From Nitrospinota bacterium (GTDB lineage Bacteria > Nitrospinota_A > UBA7883 > JACRGQ01): a stretch of DNA of 64,000 nucleotides. The position numbers were made by a program, and so were the translations under genes. Positions within the stretch are counted from its first letter, which is position 1. Each line of letters starts with the position of its first letter. The notes below the pieces were generated by a model. It was not told the origin of the DNA. It made no database searches and worked only from the letters and a program-made list of their open reading frames with translations. The stretch covers positions 1-64,000 of the forward strand of contig JAOUMJ010000001.1 of NCBI GenBank assembly GCA_029881495.1, in the 5' to 3' direction. Below, one piece after another: positions 16,335 to 24,944 of the stretch.

Positions 16335-17594
16335 ATGTACTATTTGATCAAACATACGCTGATTTTTTTCGTTTTGACCGCTTTTGCAAGTCCCGCATTT
16401 GCTGTGGACGAGGCACCCGATCCGGGTCAGCTTGTATCCGTATACGGCCAGGGTGAAGTGGAAGTGCAAGGTGAGAACCTTATAAAGGCCAGGAAGAACG
16501 CGGAAGAGAAAGCCTTAAAGATAGCGATAATAAATATCGTTCGTATGCTTGTTCCTCCGGAGTCTTTCCCGGAATCGGCCATAAACGATCTAATCGAAGG
16601 GACGGCCGACGAGCCGCAGGTAGATACTGCCGGCGTGGTTTACAGTGATGTTTTTGCCGATGTTGATGAAAACCGCCTGAGAGTTAAAAATTTTCTGCAT
16701 GAATTTCTGCCCAAGGGGAAAGACTACGTTCAGAGCTTTAAATACATTAACGAAGGGGTGAGCAAGGGGAAACACCAGGAGATTGACCTGCCGGTTGAGG
16801 GGAGTAGTGAGGAGCAAGAAAGCGGGGAGTTGGACGACATGGAAAACATGGATGAGGCCGAATCCAGCAAAGCACCAGATAATGCCACTAAATTCGGTTC
16901 AGATGTTGTTGGTGATAATCCGGATGAAACCAACGATATAAATAAAATAGACTCCCTTCTCCATTCACTCAGTGTGGAAGACGATGAGTATCTTGATTTG
17001 GAAGATGATTCAGGGAGGGAGTATTACTACCTGAATATGGAGTTCACCTTTTTTTTAACATTTGTCGCGAAGGAACTGGCTGACTATGGCATCAAGGTTG
17101 AGGGTGGTACGGGCCCAAGGGTGGTGGTTCTCATTGATGAATCGACTATTAGTCCGGTCAAGGTGCCGATCTTTTTGATCCTTCCTTCGATTACCGAGGA
17201 AAAACTAAGAGAGGCGCTGGAGGGTATGGGGTATTCACTTATTTCCAGGGAAGAAGTCCGGGCGCTGGAAGACGATGACCGGGTGATGGATGCGATGAAT
17301 GGAAACAACTCGGCTGTTGAATGGCTCGCATCGTTGTTAAAGGCGGACTATCTGGTGCTTGGGAAGGCGGTATCGAAAAGTTTCCCCAAGGATGGGAATA
17401 AGCCTCCATATGTTTACGGGGAAATTAATGCAAAAGTATATGACGGCAGGAACTCGCAGGTAATATGGGAGGACAGGATAGTCAAAAGGCTCGATGGCCG
17501 CGTGGGGACGGCTACTCTCCAGTCTGTAAGGATGGCCTCGGATATTTTCAGGGTTGAAATTGTGAAGTTTCTCGAAAACCAGTCGGGGCAGTGA
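16335..17594 (+). CDS. Periplasmic protein of unknown function with acidic linker
   Basis: A 419-aa exported protein. The start ATG 16335 gives a clean signal peptide (LIKHTLIFFVLTAFASPAFA); a longer frame from 16233 would bury it. Residues ~25-75 (SVYGQGEVEVQGENLIKARKNAEEKAL) resemble the small N-terminal domain of FlgT/CsgG-type proteins. A long Asp/Glu-rich, low-complexity linker follows (residues ~150-220). The C-terminal third (REALEGMGYSLISREEV, ADYLVLGKAVSK) looks like the substrate- or peptidoglycan-side domain of CsgG/FlgT-like proteins. The fold assignment is tentative. The gene has no ribosome binding site and probably a leaderless message. It overlaps the following perM-like gene. 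Confidence 0.6.
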   Translation: MYYLIKHTLIFFVLTAFASPAFAVDEAPDPGQLVSVYGQGEVEVQGENLIKARKNAEEKALKIAIINIVRMLVPPESFPESAINDLIEGTADEPQVDTAGVVYSDVFADVDENRLRVKNFLHEFLPKGKDYVQSFKYINEGVSKGKHQEIDLPVEGSSEEQESGELDDMENMDEAESSKAPDNATKFGSDVVGDNPDETNDINKIDSLLHSLSVEDDEYLDLEDDSGREYYYLNMEFTFFLTFVAKELADYGIKVEGGTGPRVVVLIDESTISPVKVPIFLILPSITEEKLREALEGMGYSLISREEVRALEDDDRVMDAMNGNNSAVEWLASLLKADYLVLGKAVSKSFPKDGNKPPYVYGEINAKVYDGRNSQVIWEDRIVKRLDGRVGTATLQSVRMASDIFRVEIVKFLENQSGQ

Positions 17595-18688
17595 TGGATC
17601 TACCGGAAGAAAAAAGCAGGGACACCGCGCGAAACAACCAGTTCTTTTTTCTTTTTGTTTTCCTTTCGATCCTGGCTTTAATGTTTTTACTGCGCGACGC
17701 TCTTTTCCCTTTTCTGGCGGCATTCTTTATCGCTTATCTTCTGGATCCGACGCTGGACAAGATGGAGGAGAGAAATATCCCAAGGACAGCGGGGGTGCTT
17801 GCGCTTCTTGCAGCGTTCTTTCTGTTTCTGTTTCTCGCGGGATTTTTTATCTACCCGGTTCTTGAAAACCAGATTACTACCGGCGTCCGCCATCTGCCTG
17901 AGTATGCGGCTCAGGTTCAGGAAAAACTTGCGCCGCTTTTGGAAAGGCTGGGTGAAAACAACAGCGAAAGGATCAAAGTCCTTCTCAAGGAGGGGATGGA
18001 GAAAGTCGGAAGCATACCAATGCTTCTCCTTTCGTACTTTTATGATTTCATGATTTCGGCGCTATCCTCGTTTGGAGGATTTGTGTCGGCGCTTTTCGAC
18101 CTGGTTGTTATACCGGTCGCGGCTTTTTATTTTATGCGTGATATTGATAACATGAAGGAGAAAATGACAGAAATGATTCCTGAAAGACACAGAGAAAAGG
18201 TGAGATCGGTATTTGCCGAGATCAACTCGACACTATCAGCATTTGTTCGCGGACAGTTTACCGTTTCTCTGGTCATGGCGTTTTTCTATTCGGTCGGCCT
18301 TTATTTTATCGGCACACCAATGGGTCTGTTTATTGGGCTTCTTGCGGGGTTTGCGAACGTGGTTCCATACCTTCCTTTGGTTGCGGGACTGCTCCCGGCG
18401 TTGATACTCACATATTTCCATTTCGATCTGGATTGGCACCTCGTTGCCGTACTGGGGCTTTTCGCGTCGGTACAGGCCCTGGAAGGCTTTTATCTTACGC
18501 CAAAGGTGATGGGAAAAGCGGTTGGGCTTCATCCCCTTATGATCATGGCGGCGCTTCTTATCGGAGGGGTTGCGTTAGGTTTTGTGGGGGTGATCATAGC
18601 GGTGCCAGCCGCGGCAGTCATCATGGTGTTCTGGCGTCATTTCAACAAGTATTACAAAGAATCGGAATTTTACGGACGTAAGGAGTAG
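17594..18688 (+). CDS. AI-2E/PerM-family membrane transporter
   Basis: A 364-aa polytopic membrane protein of the AI-2E exporter superfamily (PerM, YdiK, TqsA). About seven or eight hydrophobic segments are visible: two near the N-terminus, one after the soluble central region, and a dense C-terminal cluster. The family features FVRGQFTVSLVMAFFYSVGL, ANVVPYLPLVAG and GFYLTPKVMGKAVGLHP are present. Members export signals or other small molecules, or exchange Na+/H+; the substrate cannot be told from sequence. The ATG overlaps the upstream stop (TGATG), so the two genes are coupled. Confidence 0.9.
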   Translation: MDLPEEKSRDTARNNQFFFLFVFLSILALMFLLRDALFPFLAAFFIAYLLDPTLDKMEERNIPRTAGVLALLAAFFLFLFLAGFFIYPVLENQITTGVRHLPEYAAQVQEKLAPLLERLGENNSERIKVLLKEGMEKVGSIPMLLLSYFYDFMISALSSFGGFVSALFDLVVIPVAAFYFMRDIDNMKEKMTEMIPERHREKVRSVFAEINSTLSAFVRGQFTVSLVMAFFYSVGLYFIGTPMGLFIGLLAGFANVVPYLPLVAGLLPALILTYFHFDLDWHLVAVLGLFASVQALEGFYLTPKVMGKAVGLHPLMIMAALLIGGVALGFVGVIIAVPAAAVIMVFWRHFNKYYKESEFYGRKE

Positions 18689-18694
18689 GGCTTT

Positions 18695-20926
18695 TTAATC
18701 CGCGTCGTCTATTGTTATTTCCTCCGTCTCCTTAACCTCTTCCATGATCCGTTTTACGAATTTCACCCCTTCAACCCTCTTTACGGCCTTGATAACCTTT
18801 TCTAGATGAGTAAGATCCTCTATCTCGACCGTTAGATCGAGCTGTCCCCCTTTGTAGTCGGACGGCGTTATGATGGCGTTCGATATATTTGCTTTACATT
18901 CAGCGATGGCAGTAGATACGGATGCCAGTATTCCGGGTTTGTTTACCGAGTAGGCAAGTATGCGGACAGGGCGGACATGCTTCTTCTGGCTGATCTCCCA
19001 TTGCGCCTCTATGAATCTGTCGGGATCTGGCTCGAGCCTTTTCAGGATGGGGCAGGAGCGGTTATGGATCACCAGTCCCTGCCCGCTTGAGACATACCCG
19101 AGTATCGAATCGCCAGGCACGGGGTTACAGCATCCGGCAAACCTGATAAGCATATTGTTGAAATCGCCGACGCGCACTCCGAAATTCTCCGCAGATTTTC
19201 TCCCGATGAATTTGCTGAATATCCCTCTTAAAGAACGGCGCCTCGTCGATTCCACCTTTTGCCATGCACTATCCGGCAGAAGTTTCTGCATGAACCCGTA
19301 AATCGGCACTTTGGAAAATCCGATCCTCTGTAAAAGGATTTCCTTTGAGCTGTATCCAAGCGCTTTGGTGGTTTTATCCAATGCCGCTTCCGTGAGGTAC
19401 TTTTTCGGGTCGAGTCCGTATTTCTTCAGCTCCGTTACAATAATATCTTCGCCGAGCTTCGCAGAATCAACCTTCTCCTTGCTCCTTATATGCGAAAGAA
19501 GCTTTGCTTTTGCCTGTGACGATTTGACGTATTTAAGCCATGACCTTGGCGGGCTCTGATCCGCAGAGGTAATGATCTCCACTTTATCACCGTTCTCAAG
19601 TTGGTAATTTATCGGCACCGGCCTGTTATTTACCAGCGCTTTTTTATAGGTGTGTCCCACCTGGGTGTGTACTGCATAGGCAAAGTCGAGCGTGGTCGCG
19701 CCGCTTGGAAGCGCTATAACATCCTGACGGGGCGTAAATACATACACCTCGTCTGGGAAGAGATCCATCTTCACGTTTTCGAGGAACTCCTTTGGATTAT
19801 CGATGCTCATTCCCAGTTCCAGAAGTCTCCTTACCCACACAAGATTGTCATTGCCGCCGGCATCCGATTTGTTTCCTTCCTTGTACCGCCAGTGCGCGGC
19901 AATGCCGTCTTCGCTTATGTTGTGCATCATCTGTGTCCGTATCTGGAATTCGACGCGGCTGCCGAATTGTGTAAGGACTGTCGTGTGGATGGATTGATAC
20001 ATGTTCTCCTTTGGCATTGCCAGGTAGTCCTTGAATTTGCCCGGCACCGGTTTCCATGTCGCATGTATTAGCCCGAGTATCTTGTAGCAGTCCAGATATG
20101 AGTTTGTGATTATCCGCACACCGATTATGTCGTGCACTTCCTCGAATTCGAGGTTTTGTTCCCTCATTTTGTTGAAAAGGCTGTAGAGGCCCTTGGTGCG
20201 TCCGGATACTTCACCAATTATCCGTTCTTTTTTCAGCAGTTCATGCGCCTGATTGCAGGTGGCGAGAATGATTTTGTTGAAGTCCTCCCGCTTCCCTTCC
20301 ATCAGTTTTTTCAGGTGGGAGTATTCGTTTGGATAAACGTACAAGAATGAAAGGTCTTCCAGCTCCGCCTTCAGCCAGGCGATGCCGAGCCTGTTTGCCA
20401 GTGGGGCGTATATATCAAGCGTCTCTTCCGAGATCGCCCTTTGGCGCTCAGGGGTTAGATACTCCAGCGTCCGCATGTTATGGAGTCTGTCGACAAGTTT
20501 TATGATGACTATCCTGATGTCGTGGGACATCGCCAGGATCATCTTCCTTACGTTTTCAGCCTGCCTCTGTTCATGGCTCTGGAAACGGAGCTTTCCCAGT
20601 TTTGTCAGGCCGTCAACCATCAAGGCGATCTCTTTTCCGAACAGCGACTCTATCTCTTCGAGTGTCGCGTTTGTATCTTCCACGGTATCATGCAGAAGCG
20701 CGGTGGCTATGGCATTCGGCTCCATTTTCAGCCTGGTAAGCAACAGCGCGACTTCCATAGGATGATTCATGTACGGCTGGCCGGAGAGCCTCGTTTGCCC
20801 TCCGTGGGCCTTGGAAGCATACGCGTAGGCTGAAAGAATATTTTCCACCTTGGCGTCGGGGAGGTATTCCCGCAGTTTTTCTATTATGTCCTCAAGGTGG
20901 ATACCCTTCGTTCTTGCCGCTCTCAT
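18695..20926 (-). CDS. Bifunctional (p)ppGpp synthetase/hydrolase
   Basis: RelA/SpoT homologue of 743 aa, the usual Rel length. Order of domains: HD hydrolase (residues ~35-180, with AHGGQTR, YMNHP and LLHDTVEDT intact), RelA_SpoT synthetase (~240-350, with HDIIGVRII, KDYLAMPKENMYQSIH and VEFQIRT), TGS (~390-450), a helical/zinc-finger-like region with AGCCNPVPGD, and a C-terminal ACT domain. Both catalytic domains keep their key residues, so it should make and degrade the alarmone. It is the only such gene in the window and divergent from secA. Confidence 0.96.
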   Translation of the reverse strand: MRAARTKGIHLEDIIEKLREYLPDAKVENILSAYAYASKAHGGQTRLSGQPYMNHPMEVALLLTRLKMEPNAIATALLHDTVEDTNATLEEIESLFGKEIALMVDGLTKLGKLRFQSHEQRQAENVRKMILAMSHDIRIVIIKLVDRLHNMRTLEYLTPERQRAISEETLDIYAPLANRLGIAWLKAELEDLSFLYVYPNEYSHLKKLMEGKREDFNKIILATCNQAHELLKKERIIGEVSGRTKGLYSLFNKMREQNLEFEEVHDIIGVRIITNSYLDCYKILGLIHATWKPVPGKFKDYLAMPKENMYQSIHTTVLTQFGSRVEFQIRTQMMHNISEDGIAAHWRYKEGNKSDAGGNDNLVWVRRLLELGMSIDNPKEFLENVKMDLFPDEVYVFTPRQDVIALPSGATTLDFAYAVHTQVGHTYKKALVNNRPVPINYQLENGDKVEIITSADQSPPRSWLKYVKSSQAKAKLLSHIRSKEKVDSAKLGEDIIVTELKKYGLDPKKYLTEAALDKTTKALGYSSKEILLQRIGFSKVPIYGFMQKLLPDSAWQKVESTRRRSLRGIFSKFIGRKSAENFGVRVGDFNNMLIRFAGCCNPVPGDSILGYVSSGQGLVIHNRSCPILKRLEPDPDRFIEAQWEISQKKHVRPVRILAYSVNKPGILASVSTAIAECKANISNAIITPSDYKGGQLDLTVEIEDLTHLEKVIKAVKRVEGVKFVKRIMEEVKETEEITIDDAD

Positions 20927-21237
20927 TCGTTTACCCCGAAAGACTTTTCTTTAATAGGGCTGACAAGCAAAAAAAGAGAAACTGCGGTGTTGAGCCCTGC
21001 AGGTGCCTGTATCCCTTTTGCTTTGAAAAAATGTTTATTTTCCATTCCCCAGTATTGCGGTTTTTTTCTCCTATTTCCATGTTTATGAACGACATATTTG
21101 CGTGGAATGGAAATGTAGCTGTTTCTCGCCGGAAATCGCTCAATTTCCGGCTTATCGGTATAACTTTTCCCTTCATTGGACAAATTCCCGTTATTTTTCA
21201 TAATCTAAACTGCATCAATACCTTATAATAACGCCTT
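20927..21237. other. Divergent intergenic region between rel and secA
   Basis: No credible gene here. It contains a perfect 9-bp hairpin GCCGGAAAT/ATTTCCGGC at 21128-21151, a 10-bp inverted repeat TTTCCATTCC (around 21040) and GGAATGGAAA (around 21104), and the TATAAT in front of secA. The inverted repeat could be a regulator site or an mRNA structure. Confidence 0.4.
21224..21229 (+). promoter_or_regulatory. -10 box directly in front of secA
   Basis: A perfect TATAAT ending eight bases before the secA ATG, with no ribosome binding site between. This suggests a leaderless or very short leader transcript. The -35 region is poor. Confidence 0.45.
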
Positions 21238-23904
21238 ATGTTAAGCTCGATTTTAAATAAAATGTTCGGTAGCCGCAACGAGCGGGAGTTGAAGAGGATA
21301 GGCGAGATTGTAAATATCGTGAACTCTTTGGAGCCTCGGATCTCGGCGCTGGATGATACCGCCCTCAAGGAAAAAACCTTTGAATTCAGGAAAAGGCTTC
21401 AGGATGGGGAAACGATGGATTCCATCCTCCCGGAAGCATTCGCTGTCTGCCGCGAAGCTGGCAAAAGGGTCCTAAAGATGCGCCATTTCGACTCCCAGAT
21501 AATAGGCGGTGTCGTACTGAATGACGGAAAAATTGCCGAAATGAAAACCGGTGAAGGTAAAACGCTGGTTGCCACCCTCCCGGCATATCTCAACAGTCTC
21601 ACAGGAAAAGGGGTGCACCTCGTTACGGTGAACGACTACCTGGCGAAACGCGATTCCGAATGGATGGGGAAAATATACAGGTTCCTAGGGCTGACCGTCG
21701 GCACGGTACAGCACAACATAACCGAGAGCGCCAGGATTGAGGCATACAGGTCGGACATAACATACGGAACGAATAACGAGTTCGGTTTCGATTATCTCCG
21801 CGATAACATGAAATTCGATATCAAGCAGTGCGTTCAAAGGGAGCTGAATTTCGCCATAGTGGACGAGGTCGATTCGATCCTGATAGACGAAGCGAGGACC
21901 CCGCTGATCATATCCGGCCCGGCGGAGGAATCGACCGACAAGTACATGAAGATAGACCGGATAATGCCTCAGTTATTGAAGAAGGATAAATTCTACACGA
22001 CTGATGAAAAGGCGCGCTCCGCCATGCTCACGGAGGATGGCGTGGCGAAGGCCGAAGAGCTTCTCGATCTTGAAAACCTTTACGACCCGCGGAACGTTGA
22101 AATCCTTCATCACGTCAATCAGGCGTTGAAGGCGCACACTCTTTTCAAGATAGACGTCGATTACGTGGTCAAGGATGATCAGGTGCTGATAGTGGATGAG
22201 TTTACCGGAAGGCTCATGGAAGGGCGCCGATACTCCGACGGATTGCACCAGGCGCTTGAGGCAAAGGAGCGCGTCAAGATCGAAAATGAAAATCAGACGC
22301 TGGCGACGATTACTTTCCAGAACTATTTCAGGCTTTATAAAAAACTTTCCGGCATGACCGGAACCGCCGACACGGAAGCGACGGAGTTCCATAACATCTA
22401 CAAGCTGGAAGTAATAGTTTTGCCGACGAACAGGCCGATGATAAGGGCCGATATGGGGGATCTCATATACAGGACCAAGGGGGAAAAGTACAAGGCGATA
22501 GTGGAGCACATTGCCGAAACGCACAAGACGGGACAGCCGGTGCTTGTAGGTACCATTTCCATCGAAAAGTCAGAGCATATCTCCAACATGCTGAAGAGGA
22601 AAGGGATCAAGCACAATGTCCTAAACGCGAAACAGCATGAGAAAGAGGCCGAGATAGTCGCGCAGGCGGGGCGAAAGGGCGCCGTAACGATAGCAACGAA
22701 CATGGCAGGCCGAGGTACCGATATTGTTCTTGGTGGAAATGTGGAGAAACTGGTAGAGCAGGAAGGCCTCAGTGTCGAGGAAGACAGGGAAGCCTACGAG
22801 GCTAGACAGAAAGAGATAGAGGCGAGATGCGCAGTGGAGAAGGAGGAAGTGCTCAAAGCCGGCGGTCTGATGATCATCGGAACAGAAAGGCACGAATCTA
22901 GGCGAATAGACAACCAGCTCCGTGGCCGTTCGGGACGCCAGGGTGATCCGGGCGTGACGAGATTTTATCTTTCGCTTGAAGACGACCTCATGCGGATATT
23001 CGGTTCAGACAGGATCTCCGGCCTGATGGAGAAGCTCGGCATGGAAGAGGATGTCCCCATCGAGCACAAGATGGTCTCAAGGGCGATAGAGAACGCGCAA
23101 AAGAGGGTGGAAGGGCACAACTTCGATTCCCGAAAGCATATTCTCGAATACGACGACGTGATGAACAAGCAGCGCGAAGTCATCTATGGGCAGCGGAAAC
23201 TTATTCTTGAAGGGGCCGATCTGCGCGAAGAGGTTATCGAATTTGCCAAGATAAGCGCCGACAGGCTTGTAATGGAGCATGTGCCGGAAAAGGCCCACCC
23301 GGACGAGTGGGATTTTGATGGATTGAAGAAAGGCCTTCAGGGGCAGTTCGGCATTGAGGCTTCCGCGGACGAAAAGAAGAATCTTATGATAGGCGGGCAA
23401 CAGCTTTCGTATGAAACAATGTTGCAGGACGATGTGTTCGATGCGATAGACAAGGCGATCGAAGCGGCCTATGAAAGGCAGGAAGAGGCTATCGGCAAGC
23501 CGCGGCTCAGGGATTTCGAGCGCTACATCATGCTCAATGTTCTTGATAACCAGTGGAAAGAGCACCTCCTGATGATGGATCACCTGAAGGAAGGGATAGG
23601 ATTCAGGGGATACGCGCAGAAGAACCCGCTGAACGAATACAAGAGAGAAGGGCACGACCTTTTTCACGAGATGATAGAGCGTTTCAAAACCGAGGTAGCA
23701 TCCATCCTCTTCCGCGTAAAGGTGGAAGAGAACGCGGAAGTCCCCCTGGTTCAGCAGAGAAAACCGCGGCAGGTTGTTGAGAGCAGGGGGGATATCGATC
23801 CTTCCGAGCCGAGAACAGTCAAGCGGGAGGGGGAGAAAGTGGGGAGGAACGATCCCTGTCCTTGCGGATCGGGGAAGAAATACAAAAAGTGCCACGGCGC
23901 TTAA
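21238..23904 (+). CDS. secA: Preprotein translocase ATPase SecA
   Basis: Motor ATPase of the Sec pathway, 888 aa. The Walker A motif MKTGEGKT is at residues 102-109, Walker B is in [13 protein letters not shown], and the preprotein cross-linking, NBD2 ([29 protein letters not shown]) and helical scaffold regions follow. The C-terminal SEC-C zinc motif ([14 protein letters not shown]) is intact. The gene is complete and of normal length. The message may be leaderless. It is divergent from the Rel gene and followed by tRNA genes under their own promoter. Confidence 0.98.
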   Translation: MLSSILNKMFGSRNERELKRIGEIVNIVNSLEPRISALDDTALKEKTFEFRKRLQDGETMDSILPEAFAVCREAGKRVLKMRHFDSQIIGGVVLNDGKIAEMKTGEGKTLVATLPAYLNSLTGKGVHLVTVNDYLAKRDSEWMGKIYRFLGLTVGTVQHNITESARIEAYRSDITYGTNNEFGFDYLRDNMKFDIKQCVQRELNFAIVDEVDSILIDEARTPLIISGPAEESTDKYMKIDRIMPQLLKKDKFYTTDEKARSAMLTEDGVAKAEELLDLENLYDPRNVEILHHVNQALKAHTLFKIDVDYVVKDDQVLIVDEFTGRLMEGRRYSDGLHQALEAKERVKIENENQTLATITFQNYFRLYKKLSGMTGTADTEATEFHNIYKLEVIVLPTNRPMIRADMGDLIYRTKGEKYKAIVEHIAETHKTGQPVLVGTISIEKSEHISNMLKRKGIKHNVLNAKQHEKEAEIVAQAGRKGAVTIATNMAGRGTDIVLGGNVEKLVEQEGLSVEEDREAYEARQKEIEARCAVEKEEVLKAGGLMIIGTERHESRRIDNQLRGRSGRQGDPGVTRFYLSLEDDLMRIFGSDRISGLMEKLGMEEDVPIEHKMVSRAIENAQKRVEGHNFDSRKHILEYDDVMNKQREVIYGQRKLILEGADLREEVIEFAKISADRLVMEHVPEKAHPDEWDFDGLKKGLQGQFGIEASADEKKNLMIGGQQLSYETMLQDDVFDAIDKAIEAAYERQEEAIGKPRLRDFERYIMLNVLDNQWKEHLLMMDHLKEGIGFRGYAQKNPLNEYKREGHDLFHEMIERFKTEVASILFRVKVEENAEVPLVQQRKPRQVVESRGDIDPSEPRTVKREGEKVGRNDPCPCGSGKKYKKCHGA

Positions 23905-23948
23905 AAAGGAGCCGAAAACAGCCCGGGAGTTTATGAGCGGGTTCAGGC

Positions 23949-23977
23949 TTGACAAGATTGGCATTGAAGGTTATTCT
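23949..23977 (+). promoter_or_regulatory. Promoter of the tRNA-Lys/tRNA-Glu unit
   Basis: A perfect TTGACA (23949-23954), 17-bp spacer and TATTCT (23972-23977), followed by a GC-rich discriminator (ACGCCC) typical of stringently controlled stable-RNA promoters. The predicted start is about 5 nt before tRNA-Lys. Confidence 0.75.
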
Positions 23978-23988
23978 TACGCCCTTGC

Positions 23989-24064
23989 GAGCCGCTAGCT
24001 CAGTCGGTAGAGCAACGCCCTTTTAAGGCGTGGGTCGATGGTTCGAATCCATCGCGGCTCACCA
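23989..24064 (+). tRNA. tRNA-Lys (anticodon TTT)
   Basis: Complete cloverleaf: acceptor stem GAGCCGC/GCGGCTC, discriminator A and encoded CCA at the end. The anticodon stem ACGCC/GGCGT closes the loop CTTTTAA, giving anticodon TTT. The T arm is GATGG-TTCGAAT-CCATC. First of a two-tRNA unit. Confidence 0.97.
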
Positions 24065-24073
24065 TTTTTAGAT

Positions 24074-24151
24074 GTCCCCATCGTCTAGTCAGGTCCAGGA
24101 CACCGCCCTTTCACGGCGGCAACAGGGGTTCAAATCCCCTTGGGGACGCCA
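24074..24151 (+). tRNA. tRNA-Glu (anticodon TTC)
   Basis: Acceptor stem GTCCCCA/TGGGGAC, discriminator G and encoded CCA. The anticodon stem CCGCC/GGCGG closes the loop CTTTCAC, giving TTC. It lies 9 nt after tRNA-Lys and shares its promoter. A 13-bp segment of its 3' part recurs inverted at 24213-24225. Confidence 0.97.
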
Positions 24152-24220
24152 TTACTGCGTCTCTACAGACCAGAGCTTCCTTACTTTCCCACAGCAAACA
24201 TCCGATAATATTCCCAAGGG

Positions 24221-24252
24221 GATTTTGAAGCGTAACAGCGGCCCGACCGGAT
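24221..24252 (+). repeat. Dispersed repeat A, copy 1
   Basis: About 32 bp (GATTTTGAAGCGTAACAGCG then GCCCGACCGGATA) that recurs nearly unchanged at 24660-24691 on the far side of the 99-bp array. It also forms the left arm of a long-range stem around the hairpin at 24262-24282. Confidence 0.7.
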
Positions 24253-24340
24253 AGGGAGGGCAAAATGACAGGATGTCATTTTAGCTGTGGAGTCGGGGCC
24301 GATGGAGCGGCAACAGGACGTTGCCGCGAGAGTGGCCAAA
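24239..24340 (+). ncRNA. Candidate structured RNA with CsrA-type GGA hairpins
   Basis: Two strong hairpins lie close together. The first (24262-24282) has a perfect 9-bp stem and loop GGA in the context ACAGGATGT. The second (24307-24327) has a perfect 8-bp stem with loop AGGAC in the context ACAGGACGT. CAGGA(U/A/C)G in a hairpin loop is the repeated motif of CsrB/RsmZ-type RNAs that titrate CsrA. An outer pairing GGCCCGAC/GTCGGGGCC encloses the first hairpin and GGCC/GGCC encloses the second. The block follows the tRNA unit and might be transcribed from its promoter. Only two sites are present, far fewer than in CsrB, so it may instead be a REP-like genomic repeat whose stems happen to match. 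Confidence 0.3.
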
Positions 24341-24364
24341 TCATCCTATTTCATTGCAAGGGGA

Positions 24365-24661
24365 TTTAGCTAACGCCATTGATTGAAAGTGGTTGTGAAA
24401 GGCGCGCAGAAACCCGCCTAGCTCTGCCGTTGCGGATTTATCTGATTCTCCTGAACGGCGAGTTTTAGCTAACGCCATTGATTGAAAGTGGTTGTGGAAG
24501 GCGCGCAGAAACCCGCCTAGCTCTGCCGTTGCGGATTTATCTGATTCTCCTGAACGGCGAGTTTTAGCTAACGCCATTGATTGAAAGTGGTTGTGAAAGG
24601 CGCGCAGAAACCCGCCTAGCTCTGCCGTTGCGGATTTATCTGATTCTCCTGAACGGCGGGA
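24365..24661. repeat. Tandem array of three 99-bp units
   Basis: Three head-to-tail copies begin with TTTAGCTAACG at 24365, 24464 and 24563. Copies 1 and 2 differ at one internal base (GTGAAAGG versus GTGGAAGG). Each unit holds a GCCGTT/AACGGC inverted pair about 20 bases apart and an AGGCG/CGCCT pair. Because 99 is a multiple of three, the minus strand shows a 33-residue repeated reading frame, which I regard as an artefact. Flanked by repeat A on both sides. Confidence 0.95.
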
Positions 24662-24691
24662 TTTGAAGCGTAACAGCGGCCCGATCGGGTA
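24660..24691 (+). repeat. Dispersed repeat A, copy 2
   Basis: Nearly identical to the copy at 24221-24252, with one T fewer and CCGATCGGG in place of CCGACCGG. It is joined directly to the third 99-bp unit. The hairpins that follow copy 1 do not follow this copy, so it is a partial copy. Confidence 0.7.
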
Positions 24692-24803
24692 AACACTTCA
24701 GGTGGAATTAAAAATGTGTCTTATTGGCGTGACAGGGTTTTATCGGTTCAATATTATTTATCGGCCTGTTGGTGTAACAGTACGAAAGCACATTTCCTGG
24801 TAG

Positions 24804-24839
24804 CGCGGACTTTAGTCTGCGATTGCTCCGAAGGAGCAA
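24804..24839. repeat. Pair of REP-like hairpins
   Basis: Two adjacent imperfect palindromes: CGCGGACT-TT-AGTCTGCG (24804-24821) and TTGCTCC-GAA-GGAGCAA (24823-24839). Paired GC-rich hairpins of this type are common extragenic repeats. They lie about 105 bp beyond the 3' end of the PEPCK-like gene and could also limit its transcript. Confidence 0.55.
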
Positions 24840-24944
24840 ACTCGAAAAAAGGATAGTCCTCCTCGATTTATATAAAGAAACTCCTGCGGGAATAACAAAT
24901 CCGGATGCCCGCTTGCTAATGAATGACAGGCGACAAACTGCCGC

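Noticed and set aside
18435-18449. A TGGCAC...TTGC sigma-54-like string.
   Set aside because: It has four rather than five bases between the boxes and lies inside the perM-like coding sequence.
23077-23964. A 295-aa minus-strand frame opposite secA.
   Set aside because: It is a shadow of the secA coding sequence and shows no protein family features.
24132-24225. A phage attachment site at tRNA-Glu.
   Set aside because: The 13-bp copy is inverted, not direct, and no integrase is encoded nearby.
24341-24577. A 78-aa reading frame on the minus strand made of 33-residue repeats.
   Set aside because: It arises only because the tandem unit is 99 bp. It has no ribosome binding site and no protein signature beyond the repeat.
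24365-24661. Tandem repeats considered as a CRISPR array.
   Set aside because: The 99-bp units abut directly with no variable spacers, and no cas genes are present.
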